From positions 1-64,000 of the forward strand of contig JAGZIW010000009.1 in assembly GCA_018366035.1 (NCBI GenBank): a stretch of 64,000 nt of DNA. The letters are read 5' to 3'. Origin of the DNA: Butyricicoccus pullicaecorum (GTDB taxonomy: Bacteria; Bacillota; Clostridia; Oscillospirales; Butyricicoccaceae). Within the stretch, counting starts at the first letter, position 1; the number at the start of each line of letters is the position of its first letter. Below, piece by piece: positions 8,091 to 16,729 of this stretch. The position numbers were made by a program, and so were the translations under genes. The notes under the pieces were generated by a model that had not been told where the DNA came from, ran no database searches, and saw only the letters and a list, made by a program, of their open reading frames with translations.

Positions 8091-8852
8091 TCAGCCAAAG
8101 CGGCCGGTAATATAGTCTTCGGTCTTTTTTTCCTTTGGATTGGTGAACAGTTCACAGGTTTCCCCGAATTCAACCAGCTCTCCGGTCAGGAAAAAAGCGG
8201 TCTTGTCTGAAATACGCGCTGCCTGCTGCATGTTATGTGTTACGATGACAACGGTATAATTCTTTTTGAGCTCTGCCATGAGATCCTCAATGCGCAGGGT
8301 ACTGCCGGGGTCCAAAGCGCTTGTGGGTTCGTCCATCAGAAGGACATCGGGCTGCACGGCAAGGGCGCGGGCAATGCAGAGACGCTGCTGCTGTCCGCCG
8401 GACAGACCGAGCGCGCTTTGCTTGAGGCGATCCTTGACCTCGTCCCAGAGTGCTGCGCCGCGCAGTGCATGTTCAACGATTTCCGCAAGCTCTGTTTTGC
8501 TTGGATTGCCATGCAGCCGCGGACCATACGCAATATTGTCAAAAATACTCATAGGGAAAGGGTTTGCCTTTTGGAACACCATGCCAACCTGACGGCGCAG
8601 GTCGGTCACATCTACCTCTGGGGCAAAGATATTCTTTCCCTGCAGCTTGACTTCTCCCTGAATCCGTACATTGGGAATGAGGTCGTTCATGCGGTTTAAG
8701 GTTTTCAGAAAGGTCGATTTGCCGCAGCCGGAGGGCCCAATCAATGCGGTAATCTCATTTTTCTGAATTTCTATATCAATGCCCTTGAGTGCTTCGTTTT
8801 CTCCGTAATATAAATGCAGGTCGTTTGCCTGCAGCATGGGGCATACAGCCAT
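8091..8852 (-). CDS. pstB: PstB, phosphate ABC transporter ATPase
   Basis: 253 residues. Walker A GPSGCGKST lies near 38-46, the ABC signature LSGGQQQR follows, and Walker B DVLLMDEPTSALDP and an H-loop histidine (TVVIVTHNM) are all present. This motor hydrolyses ATP on the cytoplasmic face to drive phosphate import by PstCA. It sits between pstA and phoU, with AAGGAG 9 nt from the ATG. Length and motifs are typical. Confidence 0.97.
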   Translation of the reverse strand: MAVCPMLQANDLHLYYGENEALKGIDIEIQKNEITALIGPSGCGKSTFLKTLNRMNDLIPNVRIQGEVKLQGKNIFAPEVDVTDLRRQVGMVFQKANPFPMSIFDNIAYGPRLHGNPSKTELAEIVEHALRGAALWDEVKDRLKQSALGLSGGQQQRLCIARALAVQPDVLLMDEPTSALDPGSTLRIEDLMAELKKNYTVVIVTHNMQQAARISDKTAFFLTGELVEFGETCELFTNPKEKKTEDYITGRFG

Positions 8853-8875
8853 AATGATGGACTCCTTTTCGTGGA

Positions 8876-9772
8876 TTAGTTATAGGATTTTGTCAAAAAC
8901 TTTTGTGCGAGCTTTGCAGCACAGTTGAGCAGGAATACCACAATCAGCAAAATGGCAGCAATTGCAAAGGCAACGCCAAATTCTGCCCGCTCGCCCGCAT
9001 AGAGGTAGAGTGCAACCGACAAGGTGCCGCCGTCGCGGGTATAGGCCTCCAGAATATTTTGGGCAAGCAGTGCGGTACTGCCAGCTGTGAACAATAGAGC
9101 AGCGCTTTCTCCAACAATACGTCCAATGGACAGAATACAGCCTGTTACAATACCGCTCATGGAGGAGGGCAGGATAATGGTGCGGATCATGTGCCACTTG
9201 GTTGCACCCAGTCCGAGAGCGCCCTCGCGATAGCTTTGGGGAACGGTTTTCAGGCTTTCCTGTGTGGTACGTATGATGGTTGGTAAAATCATAATCACAA
9301 GGGTTAGGCAGCCAGAAAGCAGGCTGGTTCCAAATCCGAATAGACGAACAAAGACCAGCATACCCACAAGCCCGTAGATGATGGAGGGGATTCCGGAAAG
9401 GGTCTCGGTTGCAAATTCGATCATGGCTGCAAATTTCTTGTTCTTTGCGTATTCAGTGAGATAAATGGCAGCACCGACGCCGAGGGGCAGCGCAATCAGC
9501 AGTGTCAGCACAATCACATACAGTGTATTGAGCAGGTTGGGCAGGATACCAATGGTATCATTCAGGACACTGGGCTTTGTGGAGAGCAGCTGCCAGTTGA
9601 TTTCGGGCAGACCACGTACAAAGATATATCCAAGCAATCCGGCAAGCAGCAGGACTGTGAATGCGGCGCAGCTGTACATGATGCCGGTCAGCAGGCTGCC
9701 CTTGATTCGGCGCTGTGTTGTATGGTCGATTTTCTTGCGTGCAGCGGGGATAGAATAAGAGATATCATTCAT
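8876..9772 (-). CDS. pstA: PstA, phosphate ABC transporter permease
   Basis: 298 residues with six predicted membrane helices and the EAA cytoplasmic loop (segment REGALGLGATKWHMI) that contacts PstB. The first helix is at about residues 32-54. Paired with PstC it forms the phosphate channel. The start overlaps the pstC stop by 4 bp (ATGA), indicating translational coupling. It is followed 23 bp later by pstB. Confidence 0.95.
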   Translation of the reverse strand: MNDISYSIPAARKKIDHTTQRRIKGSLLTGIMYSCAAFTVLLLAGLLGYIFVRGLPEINWQLLSTKPSVLNDTIGILPNLLNTLYVIVLTLLIALPLGVGAAIYLTEYAKNKKFAAMIEFATETLSGIPSIIYGLVGMLVFVRLFGFGTSLLSGCLTLVIMILPTIIRTTQESLKTVPQSYREGALGLGATKWHMIRTIILPSSMSGIVTGCILSIGRIVGESAALLFTAGSTALLAQNILEAYTRDGGTLSVALYLYAGERAEFGVAFAIAAILLIVVFLLNCAAKLAQKFLTKSYN

Positions 9773-10644
9773 TTTGCAGCATTTCCTTTCTTGAGAAAGT
9801 AGTTAAGCAGCAGATTGATCAGCATGATAAAGAGGAAGAGGATCAGACCGATGCTGAAGAGTGCCTGCTTTTGCAGACTGCCATCTGCTGCATAACTCAT
9901 TTCGCTGGCAACTGCGGTGGTGAGGAAACGGACACTGCTGAAGAGGCTGGGCATATTGGCGACGTTGCCCGCAACCATCATAATTGCCATGGCTTCGCCA
10001 ATGGCGCGCCCAACACCAAGTACAATTCCAGCGGCAATCCCGCTGCGGGCAGCCGGAACGCTCACCTTACATACAGTTTCGATCCATGTTGCACCCAGTC
10101 CGAGACTGGCTTCCTCATATTCCCGCGGCACTGCACGTAGCGCGGTTTCGCTGACCGAGATGATGCCCGGCAAAATCATAATGGCAAGCACCAGAATGGC
10201 AGTAAACAATGTGCTGCCGCTCTTGAGGTGAAAGAGATCCATAACACTCGGGACGAGCACCATCATACCAATCAGACCATAGACAACACTGGGGATTCCT
10301 GCAAGCAGTTCGACCGCAGGGTGTACAATTGCGGCAAGCTTTGGCGGCGCAAGCTTCGCAAGGAAGATGGCGGTGCATACGCCAATGGGAACACCGATGA
10401 GAACAGCGCCAAGCGTACCCCATATGCTTGTGAGAATAAAGGGCAGGATACCAAATTTTGGGTCGCTGGCTGTTGACTGCCAGACTGTCCCAAAGAGGAA
10501 TTCTATGGGACCGATTTCCAGAATGGCGGGCAAACCAGCAATTACCATATATACGGTAATGAGCAGAACGGCGGCAATGGAAACCATACCACAGAAAAAG
10601 AATACACTGCTCATAACACGCTCAATGATATTTTTTACTTTCAT
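9769..10644 (-). CDS. pstC: PstC, phosphate ABC transporter permease
   Basis: 291 residues from ATG 10644, preferred over an upstream in-frame start because GGAGGA lies 7 nt before it. Six membrane helices and an EAA loop (segment EEASLGLGATWIETV) mark the PstC permease. It is preceded by a hairpin that separates it from pstS and overlaps pstA by 4 bp. Confidence 0.95.
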   Translation of the reverse strand: MKVKNIIERVMSSVFFFCGMVSIAAVLLITVYMVIAGLPAILEIGPIEFLFGTVWQSTASDPKFGILPFILTSIWGTLGAVLIGVPIGVCTAIFLAKLAPPKLAAIVHPAVELLAGIPSVVYGLIGMMVLVPSVMDLFHLKSGSTLFTAILVLAIMILPGIISVSETALRAVPREYEEASLGLGATWIETVCKVSVPAARSGIAAGIVLGVGRAIGEAMAIMMVAGNVANMPSLFSSVRFLTTAVASEMSYAADGSLQKQALFSIGLILFLFIMLINLLLNYFLKKGNAAK

Positions 10645-10670
10645 AGCAGCTCCTCCGTAAGCGCGTGGGA

Positions 10671-10714
10671 GTATAAAATGGGGGAGCCATGGCAATGAAG
10701 ATGCCGCAGCTCCC
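10671..10714 (-). promoter_or_regulatory. Intercistronic hairpin between pstS and pstC
   Basis: On the minus strand GGGAGC-tgc-GGCA pairs with TGCC-atg-GCTCCC (10682-10714), followed by CCCATTTTATA. Such a partial terminator or 3' stabiliser between the binding-protein gene and the permease genes would give more PstS than PstC. Confidence 0.5.
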
Positions 10715-10740
10715 GCGGGGTGAGAGAGGGAAACAAAGGA

Positions 10741-11583
10741 TTACTTTACAGGAACAGCGCCTGCCTTAGAGATGAGTTCGGCAGCTTCGCCGCTTATAGC
10801 ATAGTCAAGGAATGCTTGTGCAGGAGCACTGAGCGCAGAATCTTCTTTGGTTACAAAGATGAATGGACGCTGGATTTTATATGTGCCGTCCTGCACCGTC
10901 TCCTCGGAAACAGCGACTCCATCGACTGTGATTGCTTTTACAGATTCGTCCACAGAAGCAAGTGAGGCGTAGCCAAACGCATTTGGATTGGCAGCAACAC
11001 CTGCAATGACTGCACCGGTGCTGGTCAGCTCCTGCTCATATTTGCAGGAATCCTTGACATCTACAATGCTTTCAAAGCCGTCACGTGTACCGGAGCCTGC
11101 CTCTCGTCCGATGAGCACGACCGGTGCATCGTTGCCGCCGACTTCCTTCCAGTTGCTGATAGAGCCGGTTGCCAACCCCTTGATTTGTTCCAGAGACAGA
11201 TCCTGTACCGGATTTTCCTGATTTACAATGATTGCAATGCCGTCCAGTGCGAAGGTGGTTGCTGTCAGTCCCTTAGCAGTTTCTTCATCTTTCAGTGCAC
11301 GGCTGGAAAGTCCAAGATCCAAGGTGCCATCGGACGCGCCTGTGATACCTGCGCCAGAGCCGGTAGGACTATAACTGATATCTACTGCTGTATTTTTCTC
11401 CATAAAGGATTCGCTCAGTACGCCAATTACCTTTTCCACACTGGTAGAACCGCCGGTTGTGACAGTTCCGCTGAGTGCAGCTGCATCGCCGTCGGCAGGC
11501 TGTTGTCCGCCGCCGCCACAGGCGGTAAGCATCGCAGCAATTGAGCAGGCAGTGAGCATGGCAATTACACGTTTCATTTTCAT
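10741..11583 (-). CDS. pstS: PstS, phosphate-binding lipoprotein
   Basis: 280 residues: a signal peptide with lipobox LTAC (Cys at residue 22), then a periplasmic-binding fold. Phosphate-binding stretches are visible: GGSTSVEKV near the start, SPTGSGAGI, and GREAGSGTRDGFE. The mature protein is anchored to the outer face of the membrane and delivers phosphate to PstCA. It is first in the operon, with AAAGGAG 9 nt before the ATG and a candidate Pho-regulated promoter upstream. Confidence 0.95.
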   Translation of the reverse strand: MKMKRVIAMLTACSIAAMLTACGGGGQQPADGDAAALSGTVTTGGSTSVEKVIGVLSESFMEKNTAVDISYSPTGSGAGITGASDGTLDLGLSSRALKDEETAKGLTATTFALDGIAIIVNQENPVQDLSLEQIKGLATGSISNWKEVGGNDAPVVLIGREAGSGTRDGFESIVDVKDSCKYEQELTSTGAVIAGVAANPNAFGYASLASVDESVKAITVDGVAVSEETVQDGTYKIQRPFIFVTKEDSALSAPAQAFLDYAISGEAAELISKAGAVPVK

Positions 11584-11664
11584 GATTACATTCTCCTTTG
11601 ATTGCGGGGCACCTTATGTCTTAGCTGTTAGCCCGCTTCGTTTGATTTATTTCAGAACGATTCC

Positions 11665-11719
11665 AGTATATAAATCTTGTGAAAAATCTACTAGCAGCAG
11701 CGCGTGAAGCTTTTGTAAA
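11665..11719 (-). promoter_or_regulatory. Candidate PhoP-dependent promoter of the pst operon
   Basis: On the minus strand a TATACT -10 (11665-11670) has no good -35. About 33 bp further upstream lie TTTACA-N5-TTCACG (11703-11719), tandem 6-mers at 11-bp spacing that resemble the Gram-positive Pho box. The spacing suits an activator. The motif is short, so this is tentative. Confidence 0.4.
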
Positions 11720-11902
11720 GCTGGCAATAGAGATGCGGAAAATATTTTTACATAAGAGGGTATTGTAAAGGAATTGCAAAATAAGTGTGGATTTGTGTGA
11801 GCAAAAGGTAAAATATAGAAGAGAAATGGCATAGATATGGGTAGAAACTGGAAAAAATATGGGAAGTATGATAAAATGCAGAGAAGGAAGGGGGGTGCCT
11901 TT

Positions 11903-12820
11903 GTGCAGAATGGACGATTGTTTCATTTGATCCACTTATTACTGGCGGGAGAGAAATGGACCGTTATGCGCCTTGCCCAAACCATGGAGGTATCTGAGCG
12001 CACAATTCGGCGGGATATTGACGCGCTTTCTGCGGCAGGGATTCCGATTTACACGACGCAGGGACGGACAGGCGGCGTGCATTTGATGCCGGAATTCGTA
12101 CTCGATAAAGCATTGCTTTCCGAGCAGCAGCAAGATGAGATCTTATGCGGCTTACAGACCTTACATGCAGCAGGCGTGCCGGAAGGAAAAGCGCTGCTGG
12201 AGGAGCTTGTGGGGCTGTTTGGGCGGAAGTCTGTGAATAGATGGATTGATACCGATTTTTCAGCATGGGGTGAGCGGGAGGAGAATCGCTCGCTGTTTTC
12301 CACAATCCAGAAGGCGATTTTGGAGCATCATGTACTATGGATTCGATATCATGCGATAAAAAGCGAATTTTCTGAGCGGGAAATCGAACCGGTGCGGCTG
12401 TGCTTTCGCGGAATGGCTTGGTATGTGCAGGCGTTTTGCAGACAGAGACAGGCGTTTCGCACCTTTAAGCTTTCGCGTATCGCAGCACTTCAGCGATGTG
12501 AGGAACGCTTTATACCCCATGATACATTGCCGTCGTTATCGGGGTTTGTGGAGTTGTCACGCCCAGTCGTACATACCGTGATTCGATTTTCTCCCGAAGC
12601 GGCATATCGTGTGCTGGACGAATTTCCACGGGAACAGATCATTGAGCAAGATGATGGAGGGTTCTTGGTGCATACAGATTGGCCGGAGGGTAGCTGGTGC
12701 GGACAGTATCTTTTGTCCTACGGGAGTCTTGCAGAGGTGCTGGAACCGGAGACATTGCGCATATGGATTCGGCAGGAGAGCCGGAACCTGATAAAGAAAT
12801 ATGAAAATAGAGAAACCTGA
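11903..12820 (+). CDS. WYL-domain transcriptional regulator (DeoR-type HTH)
   Basis: 305 residues from GTG 11903, chosen for the purine-rich GGAAGGGGGG just upstream; an ATG at 11876 is the alternative. The N-terminal winged HTH (about 1-60; segment SERTIRRDIDALSAAG) is of the DeoR/HTH_11 kind. A WYL domain follows (about 130-215), where family members sense a nucleic-acid-related or other small ligand. A WCX-like C-terminal extension completes the standard length. It probably controls itself or the next gene (12897). It is divergent from the pst operon, and nothing in the sequence ties it to phosphate. Confidence 0.85.
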   Translation: MQNGRLFHLIHLLLAGEKWTVMRLAQTMEVSERTIRRDIDALSAAGIPIYTTQGRTGGVHLMPEFVLDKALLSEQQQDEILCGLQTLHAAGVPEGKALLEELVGLFGRKSVNRWIDTDFSAWGEREENRSLFSTIQKAILEHHVLWIRYHAIKSEFSEREIEPVRLCFRGMAWYVQAFCRQRQAFRTFKLSRIAALQRCEERFIPHDTLPSLSGFVELSRPVVHTVIRFSPEAAYRVLDEFPREQIIEQDDGGFLVHTDWPEGSWCGQYLLSYGSLAEVLEPETLRIWIRQESRNLIKKYENRET

Positions 12821-12851
12821 AAAAAAACCGGTCATAAGATGACCGGTTTTT
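12821..12851 (+). terminator. Terminator after the WYL regulator
   Basis: Stem AAAAACCGGTCAT / ATGACCGGTTTTT with a 3-nt loop, ending in a T-run. Confidence 0.9.
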
Positions 12852-12896
12852 GCTGATATACTGAGAGTATCTTTACAAAGAAAGGATACTGATCAA

Positions 12897-13568
12897 ATGA
12901 ACTATGAGGTTGTACAGGTTGCTGCCCGTCAGATCGTTGGGAATGGAATCCGCGTGACAAATCAAGCTGCGGACTGCCAGCAAAAGATAGGGGCGCTCTG
13001 GGAAAATTTTCTGCACACCAGACAAAATACAGGTGTGTGCTATGGGGTATATACAAAATACCAATGGGAGGACGCCAGTTATCTTGCGGTTGTAGGCACG
13101 GAGGGTACGGTATGCCCGCCTGATGGGGCAATCGTTGAGATTCCGGCAGGAGCGTATGCAAGATTTCATTTTCAGGGAGACGTGCGCACAGGAATCCATG
13201 CGTTATGGCAGGAGATTTGGAAGATGGAATTGCAACGTGCCTATACAGCAGATTTTGAGGAATATGTGCGCTGTGATGCAGATGGACAGGGAGAGGTCTA
13301 TGTCTATGTTGCCCTTGCAAATTATTGCCAGTCGTGTTCTATGCCGATGACCGACCAAACACAGTACGGAACCGAGGCAGACGGAACGCCGAGTACAGAG
13401 TACTGTTGCTATTGCAGGAAAAATGGTGCATTTGTGCAGGATTGTACCATGGAGGAAATGGTCGAATTTTGTTTGCAGTATGGGCCGGCGGCTTCTATGG
13501 AGAAGGCGCAGGCAAGAAAACAGATGTCGGAATATTTTTCCTCCCTCAAACGCTGGAGAAAGCAATGA
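12897..13568 (+). CDS. Effector-binding (GyrI-like) domain fused to a zinc ribbon
   Basis: 223 residues in two parts. Residues about 1-145 match the AraC-effector-binding/GyrI-like fold (opening NYEVVQVAARQIVGNG, later IPAGAYARFHFQG). Residues about 146-205 carry a putative zinc-ribbon with CQSC and CCYC pairs around a PMTDQTQYGTE segment. There is no DNA-binding domain, so it probably binds a small molecule rather than DNA. Similar stand-alone proteins occur in Firmicutes with little known function. An AAAGGAT site precedes ATG 12897, and terminators lie on both sides. Confidence 0.72.
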   Translation: MNYEVVQVAARQIVGNGIRVTNQAADCQQKIGALWENFLHTRQNTGVCYGVYTKYQWEDASYLAVVGTEGTVCPPDGAIVEIPAGAYARFHFQGDVRTGIHALWQEIWKMELQRAYTADFEEYVRCDADGQGEVYVYVALANYCQSCSMPMTDQTQYGTEADGTPSTEYCCYCRKNGAFVQDCTMEEMVEFCLQYGPAASMEKAQARKQMSEYFSSLKRWRKQ

Positions 13569-13606
13569 AAAAAATAGGCTGCCGAAATGTTTCGGCAGCC
13601 TATTTC
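13566..13606 (+). terminator. Terminator
   Basis: Stem AATAGGCTGCCGAAA / TTTCGGCAGCCTATT followed by TCG. The T-run is short, but the stem is long. Confidence 0.7.
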
Positions 13607-13666
13607 GTCCTGTTGTGACGGAAAATGACTTGAAGAGTTCAAAATGGCGATATGCTCTGTATTTGC

Positions 13667-14269
13667 TTAAATCGTTTCCGCGAGTGCGAGCGCTTTTTGT
13701 TCTGCCTCATGCACAATTGCAGAAACATCGTTTCCAACGATGTCAAGTCCTTCGGCTTCGATGATATCCATTAAAGGGATTCCAAGCATTTGCAGATTGG
13801 TGCGCAGAAAACGCGCTGCGAAATCATTTTCCTGCGCGGCTTCTGTCGAATAGATACCGCCCTTTGTGGTACAGAATACAGCGCGCCCAGCACTGCAAAG
13901 TCCAATCGGTGCGCCGGATTTCTGATAGCGGAATGTGAGCCCGACCACACAGATGTGTTCGATATAGGTATGCAGAGCAGCAGGAAAGGTACCCTCCCAA
14001 AAGGGAGCCGCAATCAGCACCAGATCGGCTCTCTGGAACTGACGTGCCAAGGCAAAGCATGGGTGATTCCAGTTGTTCTGTGCGGCTGCCTGCTCTCTTT
14101 CGGAAAGGGTATCACCAAATAGAGGTGCCGGACGGAGCTCATTGAGATTGACAGTTTCTAGGAGTGCGTTTGGGTGCTGAAGGAGGAGCGCATCTAAAAA
14201 AGTTTGTGCAATTTTTTCGGTACGGGACGCTGCACCGCGGATACAGGCATTGACAAATAAAATGTTCAT
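13667..14269 (-). CDS. Flavodoxin-fold NAD(P)H reductase (azoreductase-like)
   Basis: 200 residues of the Flavodoxin_2 / FMN-dependent NADH-azoreductase family. The N-terminal phosphate-binding stretch after ILFVNACIRGAASRT, the flavin-contact segment APFWEGTFPA, and a CTTKGGIYS motif near residue 145 are visible. Members use FMN and NAD(P)H for two-electron reduction of quinones or azo compounds in the cytoplasm. ATG 14269 is taken because AAGGAG lies at good distance. Monocistronic and divergent from the ABC ATPase gene. Confidence 0.82.
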   Translation of the reverse strand: MNILFVNACIRGAASRTEKIAQTFLDALLLQHPNALLETVNLNELRPAPLFGDTLSEREQAAAQNNWNHPCFALARQFQRADLVLIAAPFWEGTFPAALHTYIEHICVVGLTFRYQKSGAPIGLCSAGRAVFCTTKGGIYSTEAAQENDFAARFLRTNLQMLGIPLMDIIEAEGLDIVGNDVSAIVHEAEQKALALAETI

Positions 14270-14558
14270 CAAAAAAACTCCTTTATTTCACGATATTCCG
14301 TGTTTTCACCTATTGTGTAAAATGAGTATATGCAAAGAGAAGATGGAATATTGGCGTATGAGACTGCCTTATTCTGAATGATTTTACTATAAGAGCTTTC
14401 AATTTGTTTGTCAAGATGTATTTTTTAGGAGGAAAAAGTATAGCATGACGAAAAGAATTTATTTTTGCACAATGCAGAGGAGCCTGTAATATCAAAGACC
14501 CTGTGCATAGTCTGTGTGCGGCGGTGTTATGCTAAATGGGAAAGGGAGGGATTTTGAC

Positions 14559-15218
14559 TTGATTCGAATGGAGAATATCTGTAAAATATATGACAAAGGC
14601 GGTGTGTGTGCCCTTGACCATGTTGCGCTGTCGGTTGCATCGGGCAGTTATACCGCAATTTTAGGGGCATCAGGCTCGGGAAAATCAACGCTCATGCACA
14701 TTTTGGGATTGCTCGACCGACCTACCAGCGGAGAATACTGGCTGTGCGGGGAGCGCACGACCGGTCTGTCTGCCAGAGCAAGAGCAGAGCTCAGCCGTTC
14801 GCATATTGGATTTGTATTTCAAAATTTCAGTCTGGTTCCAGAAATGAGTGCTTTGGAAAACGCGGCGCTTCCGCTGGCGTTTCGTGGAATGTCCCGTGCA
14901 GAGCGGACAGACCGTGCGGCAGAGGCATTGTGCATCGTGGGGTTGGGTGCAAGGCTGCATCATACACCGCGAATGCTTTCCGGTGGACAGCAGCAGCGTG
15001 TAGCGATTGCGCGGGCACTTTGCACAGGGGCTGATTTGATTTTGGCAGATGAGCCGACGGGGAACTTGGACCCACAGGCAGCGCATGAAATTTTGGAGCT
15101 GTTTGATCGGCTGCATGCACAGGGACGCACGATTCTATGGATCACGCACGACCATCAGGCTGCCGCACGTGCACAGAAACGGGTTTTGATGCAAAAGGGT
15201 CGATTGTGCCCAGAATAG
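14559..15218 (+). CDS. ABC transporter ATP-binding protein (LolD/MacB type), orphan
   Basis: 219 residues from TTG 14559 (GGGAGG 8 nt upstream); ATG 14568 is possible. Walker A GASGSGKST, signature LSGGQQQR, Walker B DLILADEPTGNLDP and the H-loop WITHDH are all present, and the GNLDP form is characteristic of the LolD/MacB/FtsE group. Such ATPases power lipoprotein, peptide or antibiotic export with an FtsX-like permease, but no permease lies next to it. A dCMP deaminase gene follows 11 bp later. The permease may be elsewhere, or this is a remnant; the motifs are intact. Confidence 0.85.
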   Translation: MIRMENICKIYDKGGVCALDHVALSVASGSYTAILGASGSGKSTLMHILGLLDRPTSGEYWLCGERTTGLSARARAELSRSHIGFVFQNFSLVPEMSALENAALPLAFRGMSRAERTDRAAEALCIVGLGARLHHTPRMLSGGQQQRVAIARALCTGADLILADEPTGNLDPQAAHEILELFDRLHAQGRTILWITHDHQAAARAQKRVLMQKGRLCPE

Positions 15219-15229
15219 GAGAGTCAAAG

Positions 15230-15718
15230 ATGAATCGACGCGACAAACATAATTATTATCTGGATATGGCAGACGTAGCGCTCGAACGTGGAACCTGCCT
15301 GCGGCGCAACTATGGTGCTGTCATTGTAAAAAACGATGTCATTGTATCGACCGGCTATGTCGGGGCGCCGCGTGGACGTGCAAACTGCATTGATCTCGGT
15401 ACCTGTATTCGTCAAAAGATGAATATTCCACGTGGGGAGCGCTACGAATTCTGTCGTTCGGTTCATGCGGAAGCGAACGCCATTATTCACGCCTCCCGTG
15501 AGCAAATGCTGGGCGCTACGCTTTATCTGGTTGGACGGGAGGCAAAAACCGGAGCGTTGATTCCCGATGCAAACTCCTGTACCATGTGCAAGCGTATGAT
15601 CATCAATGCAGGGATTGCACGGGTGGTCATTCGGCGGGATATGGATACATATGAAATCATCGATGTACAGAAATGGGTGGACTATGACGAGCTGCTGGCA
15701 GGAGAAATGGGGTATTGA
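15230..15718 (+). CDS. dCMP deaminase (ComEB-like)
   Basis: 162 residues from ATG 15230 (AGGAGAG upstream). The zinc site is clear: HAEANAI supplies His and the catalytic Glu, and the SCTMCKRM segment supplies two Cys. The PCxxC proline is replaced here by Ser, as in many dCMP deaminases. It converts dCMP to dUMP for thymidylate synthesis, in the cytoplasm. It is 11 bp after an ABC ATPase gene and 3 bp before an unknown gene, so the three form one transcript. Confidence 0.87.
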   Translation: MNRRDKHNYYLDMADVALERGTCLRRNYGAVIVKNDVIVSTGYVGAPRGRANCIDLGTCIRQKMNIPRGERYEFCRSVHAEANAIIHASREQMLGATLYLVGREAKTGALIPDANSCTMCKRMIINAGIARVVIRRDMDTYEIIDVQKWVDYDELLAGEMGY

Positions 15719-15721
15719 GTG

Positions 15722-16501
15722 ATGATGATTGCGGGCAGCATACTTGTGATTCTCACAAATCTTTTGATATTGGGGCTTCTTTGGCTGATTTGGCATACAG
15801 TACGCAGCCGTGGGCCCATGACAGCGGCAAAACTGAGACAGACAGTGCGCTGGGACGAGATAGAGCCGTGCGAACAGATTCCATGTGGTGGGGATTTGGG
15901 CGCAATGACGGCGCTGCTGCGTGCGCTGGAGCAGGGCGGAGGTGCTAGGGATCTGCTTCGGGGATATATGGTGCAATGGGAACGGACAGGTGCGATTTTT
16001 GTTGGACAGGGAACGAAGAAAAAGCTGCGCTCCTTTGGTGATGATGTACAGGAGGAACTCGCCTTTCCGGAGGAGCTGCCCAAACTTTCAGGGGCAGAAG
16101 GGCTGCTGTATCAGCGAATTTACGGTTGGCTGCCAGCAGACGGGACCATACAGCGCAGTGAGCTTTATCAGGCAGCGCGGCAGGAGGCAGAAGTGCTTGG
16201 CAATATGATGCGGCAGATGGTGCAGGAGGGACAGCGCAGCCTGCGCGAGATGGGCGGCTCCATGCTGGAAAATAAGAAGGAGAAAATGGGATTTTCTGAG
16301 CAATCTCGTGAAATCTATACGCAAAAAGGGGTTCGGCTTGCTGTGGAAACCGCAGCCTATACGAGATTTATGCGAAAGCATCTGCGAACGGGAGATGCGG
16401 CAGCGGCAGTTGTGGGAGGAATCGTACCGGACTGTACGATTTGTGTGCTTGCAGATGCGATTTATAATGGTATGCAGGCTGGAAAACAAGTTTGTCGTTG
16501 A
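15722..16501 (+). CDS. Unknown protein with one N-terminal membrane anchor
   Basis: 259 residues. The first 25 (MMIAGSILVILTNLLILG...) form one hydrophobic helix, and the rest is soluble and probably cytoplasmic. Around residues 45-150 the pattern (short helical domain, GALxALLRALxQGG-type start, then LLRGYMVQWERTG) vaguely recalls the cytoplasmic C-terminal part of DUF2207 membrane proteins, but I would not assign it. A Glu/Arg/Met-rich helical stretch (about 140-200) follows. The start is 3 bp after the dCMP deaminase stop, so translation is coupled. The stop overlaps the promoter of the thiamine operon. Confidence 0.6.
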   Translation: MMIAGSILVILTNLLILGLLWLIWHTVRSRGPMTAAKLRQTVRWDEIEPCEQIPCGGDLGAMTALLRALEQGGGARDLLRGYMVQWERTGAIFVGQGTKKKLRSFGDDVQEELAFPEELPKLSGAEGLLYQRIYGWLPADGTIQRSELYQAARQEAEVLGNMMRQMVQEGQRSLREMGGSMLENKKEKMGFSEQSREIYTQKGVRLAVETAAYTRFMRKHLRTGDAAAAVVGGIVPDCTICVLADAIYNGMQAGKQVCR

Positions 16502-16526
16502 CAGTGTAAAATGTCCATGCTACAAT
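16498..16526 (+). promoter_or_regulatory. Promoter of the thiamine operon
   Basis: TTGACA (16498-16503), 17 bp spacer, TACAAT (16521-16526). The -35 box overlaps the stop codon of the preceding gene. Transcription would begin around 16533, at the first base of the TPP riboswitch. Confidence 0.8.
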
Positions 16527-16530
16527 AAAA

Positions 16531-16706
16531 CATGCAAGGGAGCTTTCAGAAAAGCTGAGAGGAAGGCTGGGCGCCTTCGACCTTACCTGATTTGGATAAT
16601 GCCAACGTAGGGAAGCAGACGCGGTTTTACGCGCTTTCTGTGCGAAAGAGCCGCATAGAAACCGAATACCAAAGAGGATACCTACATCGGTGTCCTCTTT
16701 TTTTAT
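16531..16706 (+). promoter_or_regulatory. TPP riboswitch with terminator platform
   Basis: The THI-element cores are present: CTGAGA (16555-16560), ACCTGATTTGGATAATGCC around 16585-16604, then AACGTAGGGAAG. The aptamer spans about 16531-16625. The expression platform is an intrinsic terminator at 16672-16706 (AAGAGGA-t-ACC / GGT-g-TCCTCTT plus a run of T). When thiamine pyrophosphate binds, transcription should stop before thiD. Confidence 0.95.
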
Positions 16707-16729
16707 TACTTATCATAAGGAGAAAAATG

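Noticed and set aside
14445..14489. 14-codon ORF with an AGGAGG site upstream of the ABC ATPase
   Set aside because: Too short to judge. Could be a leader peptide, but nothing else supports it.
16592..16729. Upstream extension of thiD
   Set aside because: It would start inside the TPP aptamer and cross the terminator; the ATG with AAGGAG at 16730 is far better.
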